From NCBI GenBank assembly GCA_001574975.1, contig KQ965794.1, forward strand, positions 215,230-279,229: DNA of 64,000 bases. Reading direction: 5' to 3'. The position numbers and the translations under genes are program-made. Below are positions 51,105-63,361 of the stretch, in pieces. The notes beneath the pieces are model-generated. The model saw only the letters and a list, made by a program, of their open reading frames with translations. It was not told where the DNA came from and made no database searches. Every line of letters begins with the position of its first letter. Position 1 is the stretch's first letter. The stretch is from Gonapodya prolifera JEL478 (Eukaryota > Monoblepharomycota > Monoblepharidomycetes > Monoblepharidales > Gonapodyaceae).

Positions 51105-51902
51105 CGAGAAAAGGCGGGCGACTACAATTCCGATAGTCATAGATTGACCGAAATTGAAAGAATTTTAAGGGATCGCACCAAAGATGCCTGCACTTTCTGG
51201 TTAGGTCCACAGAACATATACTAGAATCTAACATGGACCTAACGAGAAAACATCCCGCCGTGGAATGGTGAACAAGAAGCCACGTGAGGAAAAGAGAGAA
51301 GGTAGGCGACTGTGCCAGAAGGATTGTTCCCGCTGATGGTCCTCATGGAAGGTGTTTCATATGTATAACCAGGCAAGTGGGGTCTGGTCTGGTCTTTCTT
51401 CTTCCTCCTCCACCTCGTCATAGAATCACCATGAGCGTGACTTGGTCCCACACGTGAGACAGATTCGACATCTTGCAAACCTTGCGGAGAAGGGTGAGTT
51501 CATTCGCCCTCTATGTGATCCAAAGCCACCAAGACGCTCTCCGAAGCGCACTCCCAGTAAGCAGATGCTCGTAGCGGTGGCATCACGTGTTTTCCCTTGC
51601 ATCCAGCCGGCCCGATGGCATTACACGAGCGACCCCGCACGTTCCTCTTGTAAGATATTCCGAGCATTGTCCTTGGCATGTCACATCCGTGCGCACGTCG
51701 GCATCCGCTGTCCGTTCTTGCACGCGGCGAGAGCATCGACCGCACCGCAGAATAGCTGAACGATTGTAACAATAAATGCCCGCGCACGCTTTACAAAACC
51801 GGGTTGACAGGCTCTGTGGCCTTCGGTGCGAGAGGGACGGAGAGGGGATCCTCACGCACGTTGCGGGCACGTTTTCCTGGGATGTTCCATTTACGAGTTC
51901 CT

Positions 51903-51909
51903 TATAATA
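51903..51909 (+). promoter_or_regulatory. Possible TATA element of alkaline phosphatase gene
   Basis: TATAATA lies 43-49 bases upstream of the alkaline phosphatase ATG, a plausible core promoter position if the leader is very short. Sequence match only. Confidence 0.3.
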
Positions 51910-51951
51910 CGACTCGATTCTCCGACCCCTCGCACAGCAGTCCGATCCACG

Positions 51952-54900
51952 ATGCGCGTTCTCGGATCGCTCGTGGCTCTTGCCCTCGCAGGCCTCGCAG
52001 CCGCCGTCGTCGACCCATCCCACCCCGCGCCCACCCAGTTCCCCCGCAATGTCATGTCGCCCCGCGGATCGCTGCTCTCCCTCGCTGTGAGATTCACGAT
52101 CGCATTTTGCATCGCATCCCTCCACTCTCGAGACTCATTCTGTGCAACCCCACGTCATGTTGCGCTAGCCCCCTGACGGTGCAGAGTTCCTCGTCGACCA
52201 GCTGTTCGATGTCCGCATCGAGCTGCACAATGTCAACTCCACCGTGGTGCCCGACATTACCGGATACAAGCTTGTCATTAACGGTGACAGGTCAGTTCGT
52301 TTCGCACGTGTACCTGTGCATGTGCATGTGCATTGCACATCAAGAGCTGACATCACTTCTTGGATACAGCCCCCTGAACCAGTTCGGTCTTCGTGCCGAC
52401 TACGCCCTTCCCAAGCCTGAGAACTGGACCTTTGCCTGTAAGTAGTCGAGACTGCCGAGAGACCGAGTTGATTATTCCCGCAGAGCGAGTGTCGGGGCGA
52501 TTGCATCGCGGAGCGGAACTACTCTCACAGTGCGAATATGAACAGACGGGGGGGCCCGCTTCGTGTTCTCTTTCGGGGTCACCAACGACGTTTCATTTCC
52601 TAAATTACCCTTTACTCACATCAAACACCACCACCCTCAACCCTCAGGGACCCCTGACGTCGCGGCCGTGTACGCCAAGAAGCCCGTCAACGTGTCCGTC
52701 GCCGCCGTCGCATGGCGCTCCGTCTCGCTCAAGGTGCCCGGAACTTACTCTGTCCAGCTCAACGTCGGAAACGAGTCCATCTCGGCCGTCTGGACTGTCA
52801 GGTCGTTTGAGGGCAAGAAGGCCAAGAACGCCGTGCTGTGAGTGTTTGCGAGCGCCGGAGGCAGGAGCGAGCACACCCGAGGCCGAAGTGCGATTGCACT
52901 GACAGAGGGTGTCAAATGGAGACGAATTCTCCACAAAACGGCATTACTCTCGCGGAATGGAATACTCTCCCGAGGTCTAAGCACGAAAGGATCCAACCGA
53001 CTCACCGAACACATTCGTTGCCAGGTTCATCGGAGACGGTATGGCTCTGTCCGCCACCACCGCTGCCCGCTTCATCTCCAAGCAGACGAAGTTCGGAAAG
53101 GTGTGCCTCGTAAACCGCCCCCCTATGCGTGCTGCCTTATAACCCGCGTACACAAACAAACAGTTTGGCAAGAACTTCCTCTCGTTCGCTAAGATGGGCA
53201 CCATCGGTCTCGTCTCGCCCAACGGTCTCGACGCCATCATCACTGACTCGGCCAACTCCGCCTCCGCCTACAACACTGGCCACAAGAGTGCCGTCAACGC
53301 TCTCGGCGTGTACCCCGACACCTCCGCCAACTCTCTCGATGACCCCAAGGTGGGATTACTGTTGCGTGCACCTTTGACACGAGTCTTAACCCCCTTTTCC
53401 TTTCCCGCAACTCAACAAAACAGGTCGAAACCATTGCCGAGTACATCCGCCGCAAGAACCCCGGCCGCTGCATCGGTGTAGTCACCACTGCCGAAATCCA
53501 GGACGCCACACCTGCCGCCGTGTGGTCGCACACCCGTCGCCGTAACGACAAGGCTATCATCACCGACCAGGCTCTTTTTGGTGTCAAGAACTTCTCGGCT
53601 GCCGTCAAGCCCGACGTTCTCCTCGGAGGAGGTGGCGAGTTCGTGAGTTGAGAGACCCTTATTTGAACGTCACTCCATCGCTGACGTGTAACCCCACTCC
53701 AGTTCTGTAACGGAACCAACCTGACCTGCGCTTCCAACAAGAACCAGAACTACTACGACATCTACAAGCAGGCCGGATACTCTGTCGTGAACAGCAAGGC
53801 CGAGCTTGAAGCCTACTCCGGCAGCGGCCCTCTTCTCGGAATCTTCTCCCTCAACCACATGGAGACATGGTACGCTTGCCTTTCTTTTACTCGCCTTTTG
53901 TTTTTTGTACGGTATTTCTCACCCACTGAATGACTGACAGGATCGAGCGCAACATGCCCGCGTACTTCGACGGCTTCAACGCGACCAAGTCTGACCCCTT
54001 CGGCCACTCGTACGCCTCGCAGCCCCAGCCCAACCTTGACCTCATGGTCAAGAAGGCCATCGAGGTCATGGACGCTCGCTGCGGTGCCAAGGGATGGTTC
54101 CTCATGGCTGAAGCTGCCGCCATTGACAAGATGATGCACCCAATTGACTTTGACCGTGCCCTTGCTGATGTGAGCACACGAGCTGTCTTCCTTCGCCTTC
54201 AGCACTCATCACCTACTTTGTCTTGTGGTAGCTCCTTGAGCTCGAGCGCGCCGTCGATGTTGTTCTCGACTACAACGCCAAGAACAACGGCGACACCTTC
54301 ATCATGCTTACCTCTGATCACCCCCAGGCCTACGATGGTGGGTGGACGTTCCATCAATGTTTTTGTTTCACCCCTCACTCACCCTACCCGTTCACCCTCA
54401 GTGTTCGGAACCGTCGACACCCAGTTCTTCAACGGCCAGCCTCTCAACCTCACCGGCGACGACCCGCTCAGCGTTCGCAAGCGCCGCGCTATCGGAGAGT
54501 ACCAGCAGTCCGGATGGCCCGACCTGGTCATCAACGACACCACTGGCCTTCCCACTCGTGAGTGTCCGCGAGGTGTTGCGTACTCGTTTTCGTAACAGGT
54601 GAACTGATGTGTTTGCTTTCAGACTGGAACGGCCGCTTCAAACTTGCTGACGGAAAGGTCGACGCCTTCGCGCACACCGAGGACTGGCAGATCAACCAGG
54701 TTGACCCCAAAGTCGTGCGTTGAATGCATGATACCTTTTTTACCAATTGTGTGCCAAGCTTACTCAACAATGCGCTTCACGTTGCATCATCAGAACCCCT
54801 CGTCCCGCCCTTACGCTCTTGTCAACACCTCGTACGAAGTCAAGGGCGATTCCGTTGCCTCGTACAACCCCAAGAACGACCCTGAGGGAATTCCCTTCCT

Positions 54901-55311
54901 GCCCAACGACTTCCCCACTGACGTTAACACTGTTCACTCGCTCTCGGTACGTCTTGGATCTTTTGTCTTTCCGCGTGAATGCTCCACCTCACCCATTACG
55001 TCTTACTCATGTTAGGACGTCGCCCTCTTCTGCGGTGGCCCCACCGAAATGCTCCTGAAGTGCTCCAAGCCCATGGACAACACTGAAATTTTCTTCCTGC
55101 TCGCCGACGCTCTCGGTCTCGGCAGCGGGGCCGTTGTGTCCAAGCGTGACATTGGTGAGTCTTCTTCGTTTTCTTCAGCGAGGCCGGCCTGGCTTACCCT
55201 AGATTTGTCACAGACGAGCGCTACGTCGCCACTGCATTGGAGCCCGAGCTCCAGTACGACGTTCCCGTCCGCCGCAACGCTGTCCAGGGACACCACCCCG
55301 GGGAGAACTAA
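51952..55311 (+). CDS. Secreted alkaline phosphatase
   Basis: Extracellular or vacuolar phosphomonoesterase of the alkaline phosphatase superfamily (PF00245). The start ATG at 51952 gives a signal peptide, MRVLGSLVALALAGLAAA. An N-terminal domain of about 130 residues with N-glycosylation sites precedes the catalytic core, which is not usual for bacterial enzymes. Core motifs: FIGDGMALSATTAARF (metal-binding Asp), TDSANSASAYNTGHK (nucleophile Ser after D), GVVTTAEIQDATPAAVWSH, LLGGGGEF, GWFLMAEAAAIDKM, FIMLTSDHPQAYD (metal-ligand D-H), and DVALFCGGP near the C terminus. It ends at 55311. The gene is cut into about a dozen or more exons and has strongly biased, C-ending codons, suggesting high expression. 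Substrate preference cannot be read. Confidence 0.88.
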
Positions 55312-55837
55312 TCTGCATTCGTAGCCGCTTGTTCGTACTGAACTACTAATATCGAATACTAGTAATAGAATGTGTTTTGACTGACTTGTTTTGGCTTTGC
55401 GGTGACGTCAACGAAATTTTCAAATTGTGCTTCGGCCGAAGTTCCGATTCTCTGACTCGTTACCACAAACTCAGCTTCTCCCCGTGCGCCAAGGGGACTG
55501 GACACAGAGGATCCTCGAAAAACTGACGCACAACATAGGCTGCCGACGGTCTCACTGGACTGGAAGAGGCAGAACACCGACTCGCCTTTGTCGCAAGAGC
55601 AGAATACCTACTTCGTGTCACCGCATACCCACAGACGTTGAGCACATATTCCCATCATTCGTAATTTGTGCATCCTGCTATCAGGTGCGTGGCAGTTATC
55701 AACCATGGGGTTGTACAGGCACTGTTGCTCGTTCTGTCCCAAACGGGTGGTGATGACGTGCACATAAAGGGCGTTGCCATTCCCGATTCTCCCAACCAGT
55801 CACTAAAATAATACTGACTCTTTCAGGTCTTACCGGG
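55312..55837. other. Spacer between alkaline phosphatase and kinase-like gene
   Basis: Contains 3' UTR of the phosphatase and the leader of the next gene. GTGCGT at 55684 and TTTCAG before 55827 would make a 5' UTR intron. The open frame at 55427-55753 has no recognised domain. Confidence 0.4.
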
Positions 55838-58800
55838 ATGTTGGAAAACGAAGATTGTCCGGAAGGAGCAGACTCAGCAACCAAATCTCGTCCACCTACA
55901 CCTCACACCAATCGATCAGGGGATTTGAATCAAAGGACTGATGCTCTCTCGGGGCCTAACCTCGGTCGACGTCAAAGGCGAAAACGTTCAGTAGCAGGCG
56001 CAAAGACTTCGTTGCCGCCAAAGGAGAATGCCGACGTCCTTCCTGGTTCTGCTGTGCGGCGCTTTCGAGTACGTGGCGCACCAAGGGTGAAGGAGAAGTA
56101 CGCTTCGAGATTCAGCGGTGAATCGAGATCGTTTCGAGCCCAAAGATGGGACATGAACGGCGTGGACGCTGAAACGGTGGACTTTGAGCGAGACTTTATC
56201 AGTACTGGACTGGACGTTCTTCAAAAAGAGCAAATTGATGAACTTGTTTTGAAGGCCGCCTATTTGAGGGAGCTGTCGTTCGATTTTGACTATGATGCTT
56301 ACTACGCTTCGCACATGGATATATTTTCTGAGGAAGAGCATGCCGTACCATCATCTAAGTGTTCTAACATGTCGACAGACGAGGAAGATGAGTTGTGGGG
56401 AACATCAGACACCGTGAAGCCTTCGATTCATGATTCTGCAGGCAACCTCTGGGGCACCACTTTTATCGAGGAAAGTGTTCAGCAGGCTAAAGCAATGTGG
56501 CAGCCACAGAAACGTAAGCGGGGAGATGGGCAGACACCTGAAAATATTGATACAGCAACCAACCTTAAAGGGGATGCGAATGTTCAAGATGGAGAAGATT
56601 TGGTGAGCCATTTTGGTCCAGAGTTCGTCGGCAAGACCCCACTTAAAACGTTCTTCTAGGGAAATCCACTCCTTCAGGGCCCAGAAGAAATGATAGTGGC
56701 ATCTTCATGTCCACCGTTTGATGTGGTGGACGATTCAGACTTAGGATTGAAGCGACAACGAGTGCAGTCGGACAGTCACCTTGATTCTCGTTCCAAGCCC
56801 ATATCAAGCACTCTTCCAGTCGGTGGCATATTCTCAGTTTCTACAAATAACAAAACTCGGCACGACTTGCCCTTCCCGCGCGCACCCCCAGGATTGAAAT
56901 TTCTTCCACCGCCAAATCAGCCTCTTGGAGGTGTGCCACTTCCTGTCCTCCCCCTGCCTCCAACTGGTTTGCCCATTCTGGACCTCTCAGAGGCACCTTC
57001 TTTTGCCGAGATCTGCAAAAGGAGGAAAAAGGTCCTGGCCGGGCCAAATGTCCAAGAAGTTGGGCGAATGGGAGAGAGCTCTCAGCTTGTAATAAGTTTC
57101 ATCAGCGACCCAAGGGTACCTGGAACGCCCGCAGATATGAAAACGTTCGCCGTGGGAACTGACACGAGGAACAACGCTGAACGCATAACGAAAATTGCAA
57201 TAAATAATTCGCGAACGATGCAATCAAGCGAAGTTGGTCCTTCATTTGAGCTCCTGGATGCCGCAAGATTGTGCCGAAAGTAAGTGCGAGCTTCTCGCGT
57301 TGCGAAATGCAACTGACATCTCGCTGCTCAGAGCCCATCACGTTACAGTGATCAAGACCGGTCAACATGCAATACTGAGACGAATTTTCAAAGGCGGAGA
57401 GATCTCTTGGGACGACGGAGTGAGAGCATTGTCTGAACTTGCCGTCAACAATGCTCACACAAAAACTTTTTCGAAGTTCCCACCGCATGTGGTTTCCAAC
57501 CTTCGTATGAACTTAATGCACAAGCGCGCCAACGCTCTCACGAGTTCCGGTTTTGGTAACTGTATTTTGAGTCCGACGGAGATGGTTTATGGGAGCGGTA
57601 TGTGCTTTGTTTGTTGCCAAAGTTAGACATGATGTTCAAACATGTTTTGAAGGTGGCGATATCTACTTCTTGTACTCAAATGTGGAATTTAGCCTGCAGG
57701 AAGCGCTTACCGTGAACGGATCGCACAAGACCGGGGGCTCAACGCCAACTCCTGTCGGAAACGCCTTCACCGAAGCCCTCACTCACAAAGCGACCGCGAA
57801 TATGATCTATCAACTTTTGTGCGGTCTTGAGATGATTCAACACCAGTCCGACAATACATCGCCATATGGAGACGTGGTATCCCGCTGGTTTCAACACGAG
57901 TATAGATGTGGCCCGGTCCCGTCCTGTTTGAGCCTGGATGATGTTTTCTTGGATGAGAATGGGAGAGTCATGATCTGCCCTGAGGTTGTTCATGACACTG
58001 ATGGCTGGAGCCCGGAGTACTGGCAGGAACAAAATATATGGACTGTGGGATCTCTTGTCCTAAAATTGATTTCTTACATGCGAGTTCGAGACGCTCCACA
58101 GGCTGCCAAGTGTGCGTCTGTTGAGCGCTTGACAGAGTTATTATGTTCTGACGATGGATCGACAATGAGCCCGCGCGTCGCCAAAGGCTATATTAATGCT
58201 CTGGAGATGGACTTTGAATCTGTACTGGACGGTCGTCGAGGATTGCCAAGCGAAGATCATGAAATGACCTCTGCAAATGATATCGCCGCCATTGACCTCG
58301 CGAAGCGCTTTCTATTTTTCGACGCTGTCACTGGGGACATCAAGAAGCTCAAGGTGAGCTTTGGTTGTGCCCCTGATACATCCACAAGGCATCACAATGT
58401 ATCTTCACTGTTCAGAAGCATCAATGGTTATGCTCATTGCTCGAGCTTCACAACGACTTTGAGGTGGACAATTCCGTTCCATGCGAGATTATCTCCGAGG
58501 ATGATGCAGAGCCACCGCTATGGGGTGGATCGCGACGAAGTCCTCCACCCATCGCCGATATCATTGCGCCTTCCGATTCAAAACCACCCTCGTGTCCACC
58601 GATGACTCCAAAACAAATATTTGAAGCGCCAGATCTACCTCTTGAACAGTTGAAAGCACTCAAAGCTGACAAGGGACTGAAAAAGTTGCGAAAGGCCATC
58701 ACCATGATCTCAGCAAAAGTGGAAAACCTTCATCTTGTGGACGAATCGTCGTTGCCACGAGTGGATCTGAATTTACAGCATCTGCGAGAAGCGGTCGGTG

Positions 58801-60027
58801 TGTGCAAGTCAAAGAGCGAGAAGCTATTGATTGAGGCGAACAGGGCTTTGGTGGAAATCCAAAAAGTTCAAGATTCTTTAGAAAAGTACCAAGGGAAGTC
58901 GAATGGCGCTCTTGAACCAACAGTACGGGGCGAGCGATGCGAAGAGTTGTCGTTTCAAGAGTTTGGATCCGGAGTGACGAATGATCATAGAAAAGGGAAA
59001 GGCCCTTCGATTCTCGGCGAGAACGTGTTTAAATCCAATCTCCAAAGGAACCTGCTGAGGGGCGACCCTATGATTCCAGTGGTAGCTGGCCCCAGTGAAG
59101 TTTTGAGCAACAAACCTCAGGAGTCTCCACGTCATGAAGATGTTGGGCGGAACACACGGTCTTCGACTGAAAAGGACTCCTTGGAAACTGATCACTATCA
59201 AGGAAACCCGTTGCGAGGTGACCCCATGATAAACACGCATAGTGAGATCGTGACGTGTCAAGCGCAGGTCTTTCAACCCTATGTGAGTAGCTCCGATGGC
59301 TATGTTAAAGGGACCATTTTCAACCAAAACGGAAATAGGTAACGGTCCCCTCTTCCAATCCCAATTATACTTTCCCAATCGGCGAATTGTCGATGGAACT
59401 CAACCATCCCCATCCCATTGATCTCCTCGGCGACTGGTCACAACTATCAATTGAAAATTGTTTGGAGCTATTTGCGGCTTCTGGACCACTCGAGGGTCAA
59501 AAGGAGTCACAATCGTCCGTCGTCGAGGTATTTTGCTGTCCATTGTTTGCGAAGAGATGTGCCTGACTCTTGCAACCTTTCAGACTTTCACTTCTGACAT
59601 TCCAATGTATGACCACACGGTGCAAGTTCCAGGAGAATCGGGAAAAGTCGACGACGAAGCTCCCAACCCAAGTTTACATGATGGTCCCCCTGTCACAGGT
59701 GCGTGTTAATGCATGTATGAAGATGAAGAGATGCCTATGATTTGTTGATTGTCAGCAACAGTTGAACCACGTCCAACTCAGTCGCTACCAAATGGCCATA
59801 ACACCATTCGAGGGATCCGATTCATTCAAAAGCAACCAGATACCCCGCTGCGATTGTCACGAAGCTTTGAAGTGATTACAGTCCTTGGCGCTACATTCGA
59901 ATGCGCGACAGAAGATGAGGCCACTAAACTTGGTTGGAAGATTGATGAGAGCACAATAACGAGAAGGCGGAAGTCGGATTTGGAGGTTGTCATTTCACCT
60001 CCACCCGCGCGACACATGAGAAAGTAG
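55838..60027 (+). CDS. Unrecognised 1264-residue protein with degenerate kinase-like core
   Basis: I do not recognise this family. Eight exons, 55838-56602, 56660-57279, 57332-57597, 57653-58353, 58416-59282, 59339-59527, 59584-59698 and 59756-60027, sum to 3795 nt. The first 460 residues are disordered with basic RRQRRKR, acidic DEEDELWG and Pro-rich parts. A central region looks like a protein kinase fold: a possible strand pair HHVTVIKTG ... HAILRRIFKGG, a hinge-like DIYFLYSNVEFSLQEAL, helix-E-like MIYQLLCGLEMIQHQ, SLDDVFLDENGRVMICPE in place of the catalytic loop and DFG, and a helix-F-like NIWTVGSLVLKLI. The HRD and DFG motifs are absent, so it would be a pseudokinase. A C-terminal part has two RGDPMI repeats and ends in a basic tail. 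The fold is inference from pattern only. Confidence 0.7.
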
Positions 60028-60211
60028 CATTTGATAAACATTTTGGGAACGAGCTCATCAATTCACCATCTTTTCTTATATGTATGTTTTGAAAATGCAA
60101 GACAACCACATGTACTGACGAAAAGAAATAATAGTAGAAGTCGTAATTTGGTGGGCGCCATTACACGGTATTTACACTCTGAAGTTAAATAGCGGTGGGA
60201 AGGGCGTGGCT

Positions 60212-61978
60212 CTATCTAGGTGGTCCCCCGACACCATTGAAGGATTGCGGGGGTCCCCCAATACCGTTGAAAGATTGCGGGGGTCCGGCAACATCTCTGA
60301 CAGATTGCGGGAACGTTTGCGATTGTACTTGCTGGAAAGTTTGTGAGAAAGCAACCGAGCGTGGAGGAATCGAAAGCATCTGCTGTGAAGGAGATGAAAA
60401 AGATTGCGAGCCCTCCCGTGCGATGCAAACCAGGGGGAACAAGCTGAGATATAAACAAAAGGAATTGCATTCCAGTACTGTATGGTTTGATGGTGACACG
60501 GAACTCACCCAGACGAGTTGATCATCAAGTTCATTCCGGTTCCCCACCTGATCGGTTTACGTTGGTCAAACATTCAAACCCGGAATATTGTTCGAAAAAA
60601 ACGTACCCATCAGGGAACGCCTCGCCGACAACAACGATGTCGCCCAAATTCAACACAAGCTCGTCCGAGTTTTGGGGGATGAATTGCTGGATAACTCTCC
60701 CTTGGGACCCTTTCCAGATGTTGTCCAACTGAAACGTAGATGAGAAAAATGACCATATATCCATCTGAAACGCGTTCTTTGCCTCACCTGTTCTTTGGAC
60801 AAGTTTGCCGAGGGTACGGTGAGTGTTTTCGAGCTGTTGGGAGACTGCACTTGCAAGGCACTTTTCCCTGATGGAGGTGCGTACGCCATCAACGGGTTCT
60901 GCTGCACCCCGCCTTGTTGTGTAACATTCATCTGGGACATATACATGTCGTCGTTCTGTGGAGTTAAGAACTGAGGCGGATATTGCGCGCCCTGCGGAGC
61001 AAATGGCTGCTGCATTTGCTGGTTCGACGGAACACCACCCACGAGGTTCTGCTGGGACTCGGATTTACGGTTTCGTCTTCGGCGCACCCACAGAATGGCA
61101 ATGATGCCCACGACAAGCACCACGCCGCCGACCACGCATCCGACTATGATTGGTAAGCTTGACGATGAGGAACTTGCCGGGGGACCAGGTGCCCCAGAGG
61201 TGCCCGAACAGGTGTACCGAAACCCGCCATTGCAAGTGTTTAGCTTCAGAGCCTCCGATGTGCAATTGGTGCATACTGAGTCGGTGCAAACTTGCTGTCT
61301 GCCACAAGATACAGAGCGATACAGATCAACTCCAACGATCTGCCGAGTTAGTGTACAGGTCAGCGCCTGCATTCATAGAATTGGCAAGAACAGCTCACTT
61401 TATCGTCAGCGTTTGTTTGGTACTGTGGAATACATTGTCCGTTTGCGATGATGCCATACCGGACCAACTGCGCCTTAGAACTGCAGGCCGCGTCTTGGTA
61501 ATCGTCCTCGAAAACGAATGGATTGATCGTGTAGTCCAAATTTGGAAACAGGTTCGCTGTTTCTGAAAGATTTACTCCATCCAAGCAGCCCAGCTTCGCG
61601 CTTCCCGTGATTTGAACGGTGGAGATGTTGGTGAACGGCACGCAATCCATTTTATCTGGTTTGAAGTGGTTCTGTTCCCAACGGCCTTTTGAAAAGTCTC
61701 AAATACTAGCACCGACATACCAATTGAAGAAATACAGGTGCTGGAGGGGGTTATTGATGTGTTTAGTGGCAACAACTGCCAATATATGGGCACTCCAGTG
61801 CAATCCGACGTGACCCATTGGACATAAACGGTCTATGCGGAGATCATGATACTACTGCGACTAAAAGGGGAACGTTNTTGGGGGGGGGGGGGGAACTCAC
61901 CGATGAAGAAAGGGAAGAAGCAATCAAGAGCGCGACCACAAAATTAGCAACGAAAGCCGCAGCCAAGGAACGAGCCAT
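60212..61978 (-). CDS. Transmembrane SH3 protein with signal peptide
   Basis: Type I membrane protein: signal peptide MARSLAAAFVANFVVALLIA (start ATG at 61978), a Cys-rich ectodomain (blocks STVQITGSAKLGCLDGVN, CTLTRQIVGVDLYR, QQVCTDSVCTNC), an acidic-poor Ser-rich stretch, one transmembrane helix (IIVGCVVGGVVLVVGIIAIL), a stop-transfer RRRRNRK, a Gln/Pro-rich cytoplasmic linker, and a C-terminal SH3 domain: VIQQFIPQNSDELVLNLGDI, DGWGTGM, LFPLVCI. The SH3 is assembled across two phase-2 introns; reading straight through breaks it. The tail holds three 10-residue PQSFNG-type repeats. This architecture is common in chytrids and other early-diverging fungi, where it is presumed to be a surface sensor linked to cytoplasmic Pro-rich partners. 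Ligand unknown. Confidence 0.78.
60222..60311 (-). repeat. Three tandem 30-bp repeats coding decapeptides
   Basis: Units at 60222-60251, 60252-60281 and 60282-60311 keep the reading frame of the SH3 protein tail, encoding PQSFNGVGGP, PQSFNGIGGP and PQSVRDVAGP. The first two differ at five bases; the third is more diverged. Confidence 0.85.
61877..61893. repeat. Poly(G) tract with one N (61877)
   Basis: Run of G in the first intron of the SH3 protein, with an N three bases before it; same sequencing weakness as at 51095 and 8229-8236. Confidence 0.8.
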
Positions 61979-62864
61979 CGCGGTGAGCAGCACACTGGTG
62001 TGCGATTGGACTGAGCACAAAAACCTATTCCAAGTGGACGGTGGATACGCTGGTGTCTCGTGGGTCGAACACAAAACGGTTCGCAGGAGGTGGGGGGGTA
62101 ACGGCAGAATGGCCGAGGTGGGAGCCCGCTCCCTCTCTTGATCCTTCCCCCCCCCCACACACACTTTTACATAAAGTTCGCAGAGCTCTCGATCACATTA
62201 TTATTGAGTGAGCTTGGTACATCAATGAAATATTAAAGAGTGCAAGCCTTGCAGACGTACGCAGTAGATTATTTCCAACCGCGACATTGTGTGATATTGC
62301 AGCCCCGCAATGACCGTTGGGAGCACAGTGTCATATTGATGCAGTTATAGCATCAGTGGCCTCATTACAAGGAGGAGTCCACCACAACAGAGTTGGTGTT
62401 GTCAAACCAATCGCAATAGCCCAAAAGTTAAATGGGCATGACAATGAGTGACCCCAGGTGGTTGGACTTTGTGAGGGCATTGCCACTGACCACAAGAATC
62501 ACAAATGACATGTTTGCAGCCTAGATTTGGCCACAAGGTAACAGAAGAGCGCTCCAACACATTAACATCAGTGCATAGTGCGTGCACACCTGACTAGTAA
62601 AGTTGCTGGTGAGTTGCTGGTAGTGATGGGAGGTATGTTTTTTGAGAGACCATTGGGTAAGGTTGTGGGAAGTGGTGGTTGGGACATGCCAATGTTGCTT
62701 ATATGGGGAACATATGGAGGTATTGCTGTAGAAGGGAGAGAATTGCTACACAACCTAGGTGAGCTGCATGAGCCTGTAATCTGCAAGAATGTGTATGTGT
62801 GATCAAATATACATAACAAGTCATAATGTGTATCACCTACAGGAACGTGATGCCAAATTAGGGC
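61979..62864. other. Region between SH3 gene and retrotransposon LTR
   Basis: No firm gene. The minus frame 62402-62587 would encode a short Cys/His-rich peptide (C-x4-C-x2-C-x4-C-H pattern); a plus frame at 62578-62802 is Gly-rich. The composition and the lack of introns suggest degraded mobile-element sequence beside the LTR. Confidence 0.35.
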
Positions 62865-63234
62865 TGTAGTAGGGTTACTACGGGAGTTAGTCGTTAGGGT
62901 AAGATTAGTTTTGAGTATGGAATAGCTCTGTTGTTCGTCTAGTACATGTGCTATATATTGACCGGTTCCGAGGGCTACTGTGGTCACGACGCCTACCGGC
63001 GCCCACAACGCCAATCCCTTCGGACCACTCCCTGGCGGACTGTAGTAGTTCCGCCACACCTCCCCCACCCGTTGAAGCTGATGACCTCATCAGGCGTGGA
63101 GTAGTTAGCACAAGTAGTGACAAATCGCACTTCACAATTCATCTTGTCTTTGGATGCTTTGGGATACACCCAGGACGTGGGAAAACCTTTCCGCAATTCA
63201 TTTCAATTCAATTCTTTTAGCGGCAGGAGAAACA
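62865..63234 (-). repeat. Candidate 370-bp 3' LTR (TGT...ACA termini)
   Basis: On the minus strand it begins TGTTTCTCC at 63234, directly after purine-rich GAGGGGATATGGG (a fitting polypurine tract), and ends CTACA at 62865. A TATA-like TATATAG (minus) lies near 62950. The ends are proposed from the TG/CA rule alone because the 5' LTR is beyond the window. Confidence 0.45.
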
Positions 63235-63361
63235 CCCATATCCCCTCAAGGGAAAGTCAACATTAACTGTTTTCGACATAAAACCCTTGTCCACTCGTCG
63301 ACAGTCTTAGGACGACTTTAATGTCTTCGAGAGCTCCTCATTCTTCCCTCACCCCCCCTTT

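Larger units (their letters stand above)
49886..51951. other. 2-kb gene-free region with diverged repeats
   Basis: No protein gene or RNA gene recognised. It contains two partly related repeat pairs (50103-50346 and 50353-50497), a CTAG-rich patch (about 50560-50700), a poly(G) tract with one N at 51095, and the alkaline phosphatase promoter at the right end. Open frames at 51442-52125 are antisense or unrelated to any domain I know. Confidence 0.5.

Noticed and set aside
55427-55753. Plus-strand frame upstream of the kinase-like gene as a first exon
   Set aside because: Joining it across 55684-55826 gives the wrong phase for the 55838 frame, and the in-phase alternative has a stop just upstream; probably 5' UTR.
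62568-63068. Minus-strand frame of 166 codons near the LTR
   Set aside because: It crosses the proposed LTR boundary and shows no retroelement or host domain, so it is most likely chance.
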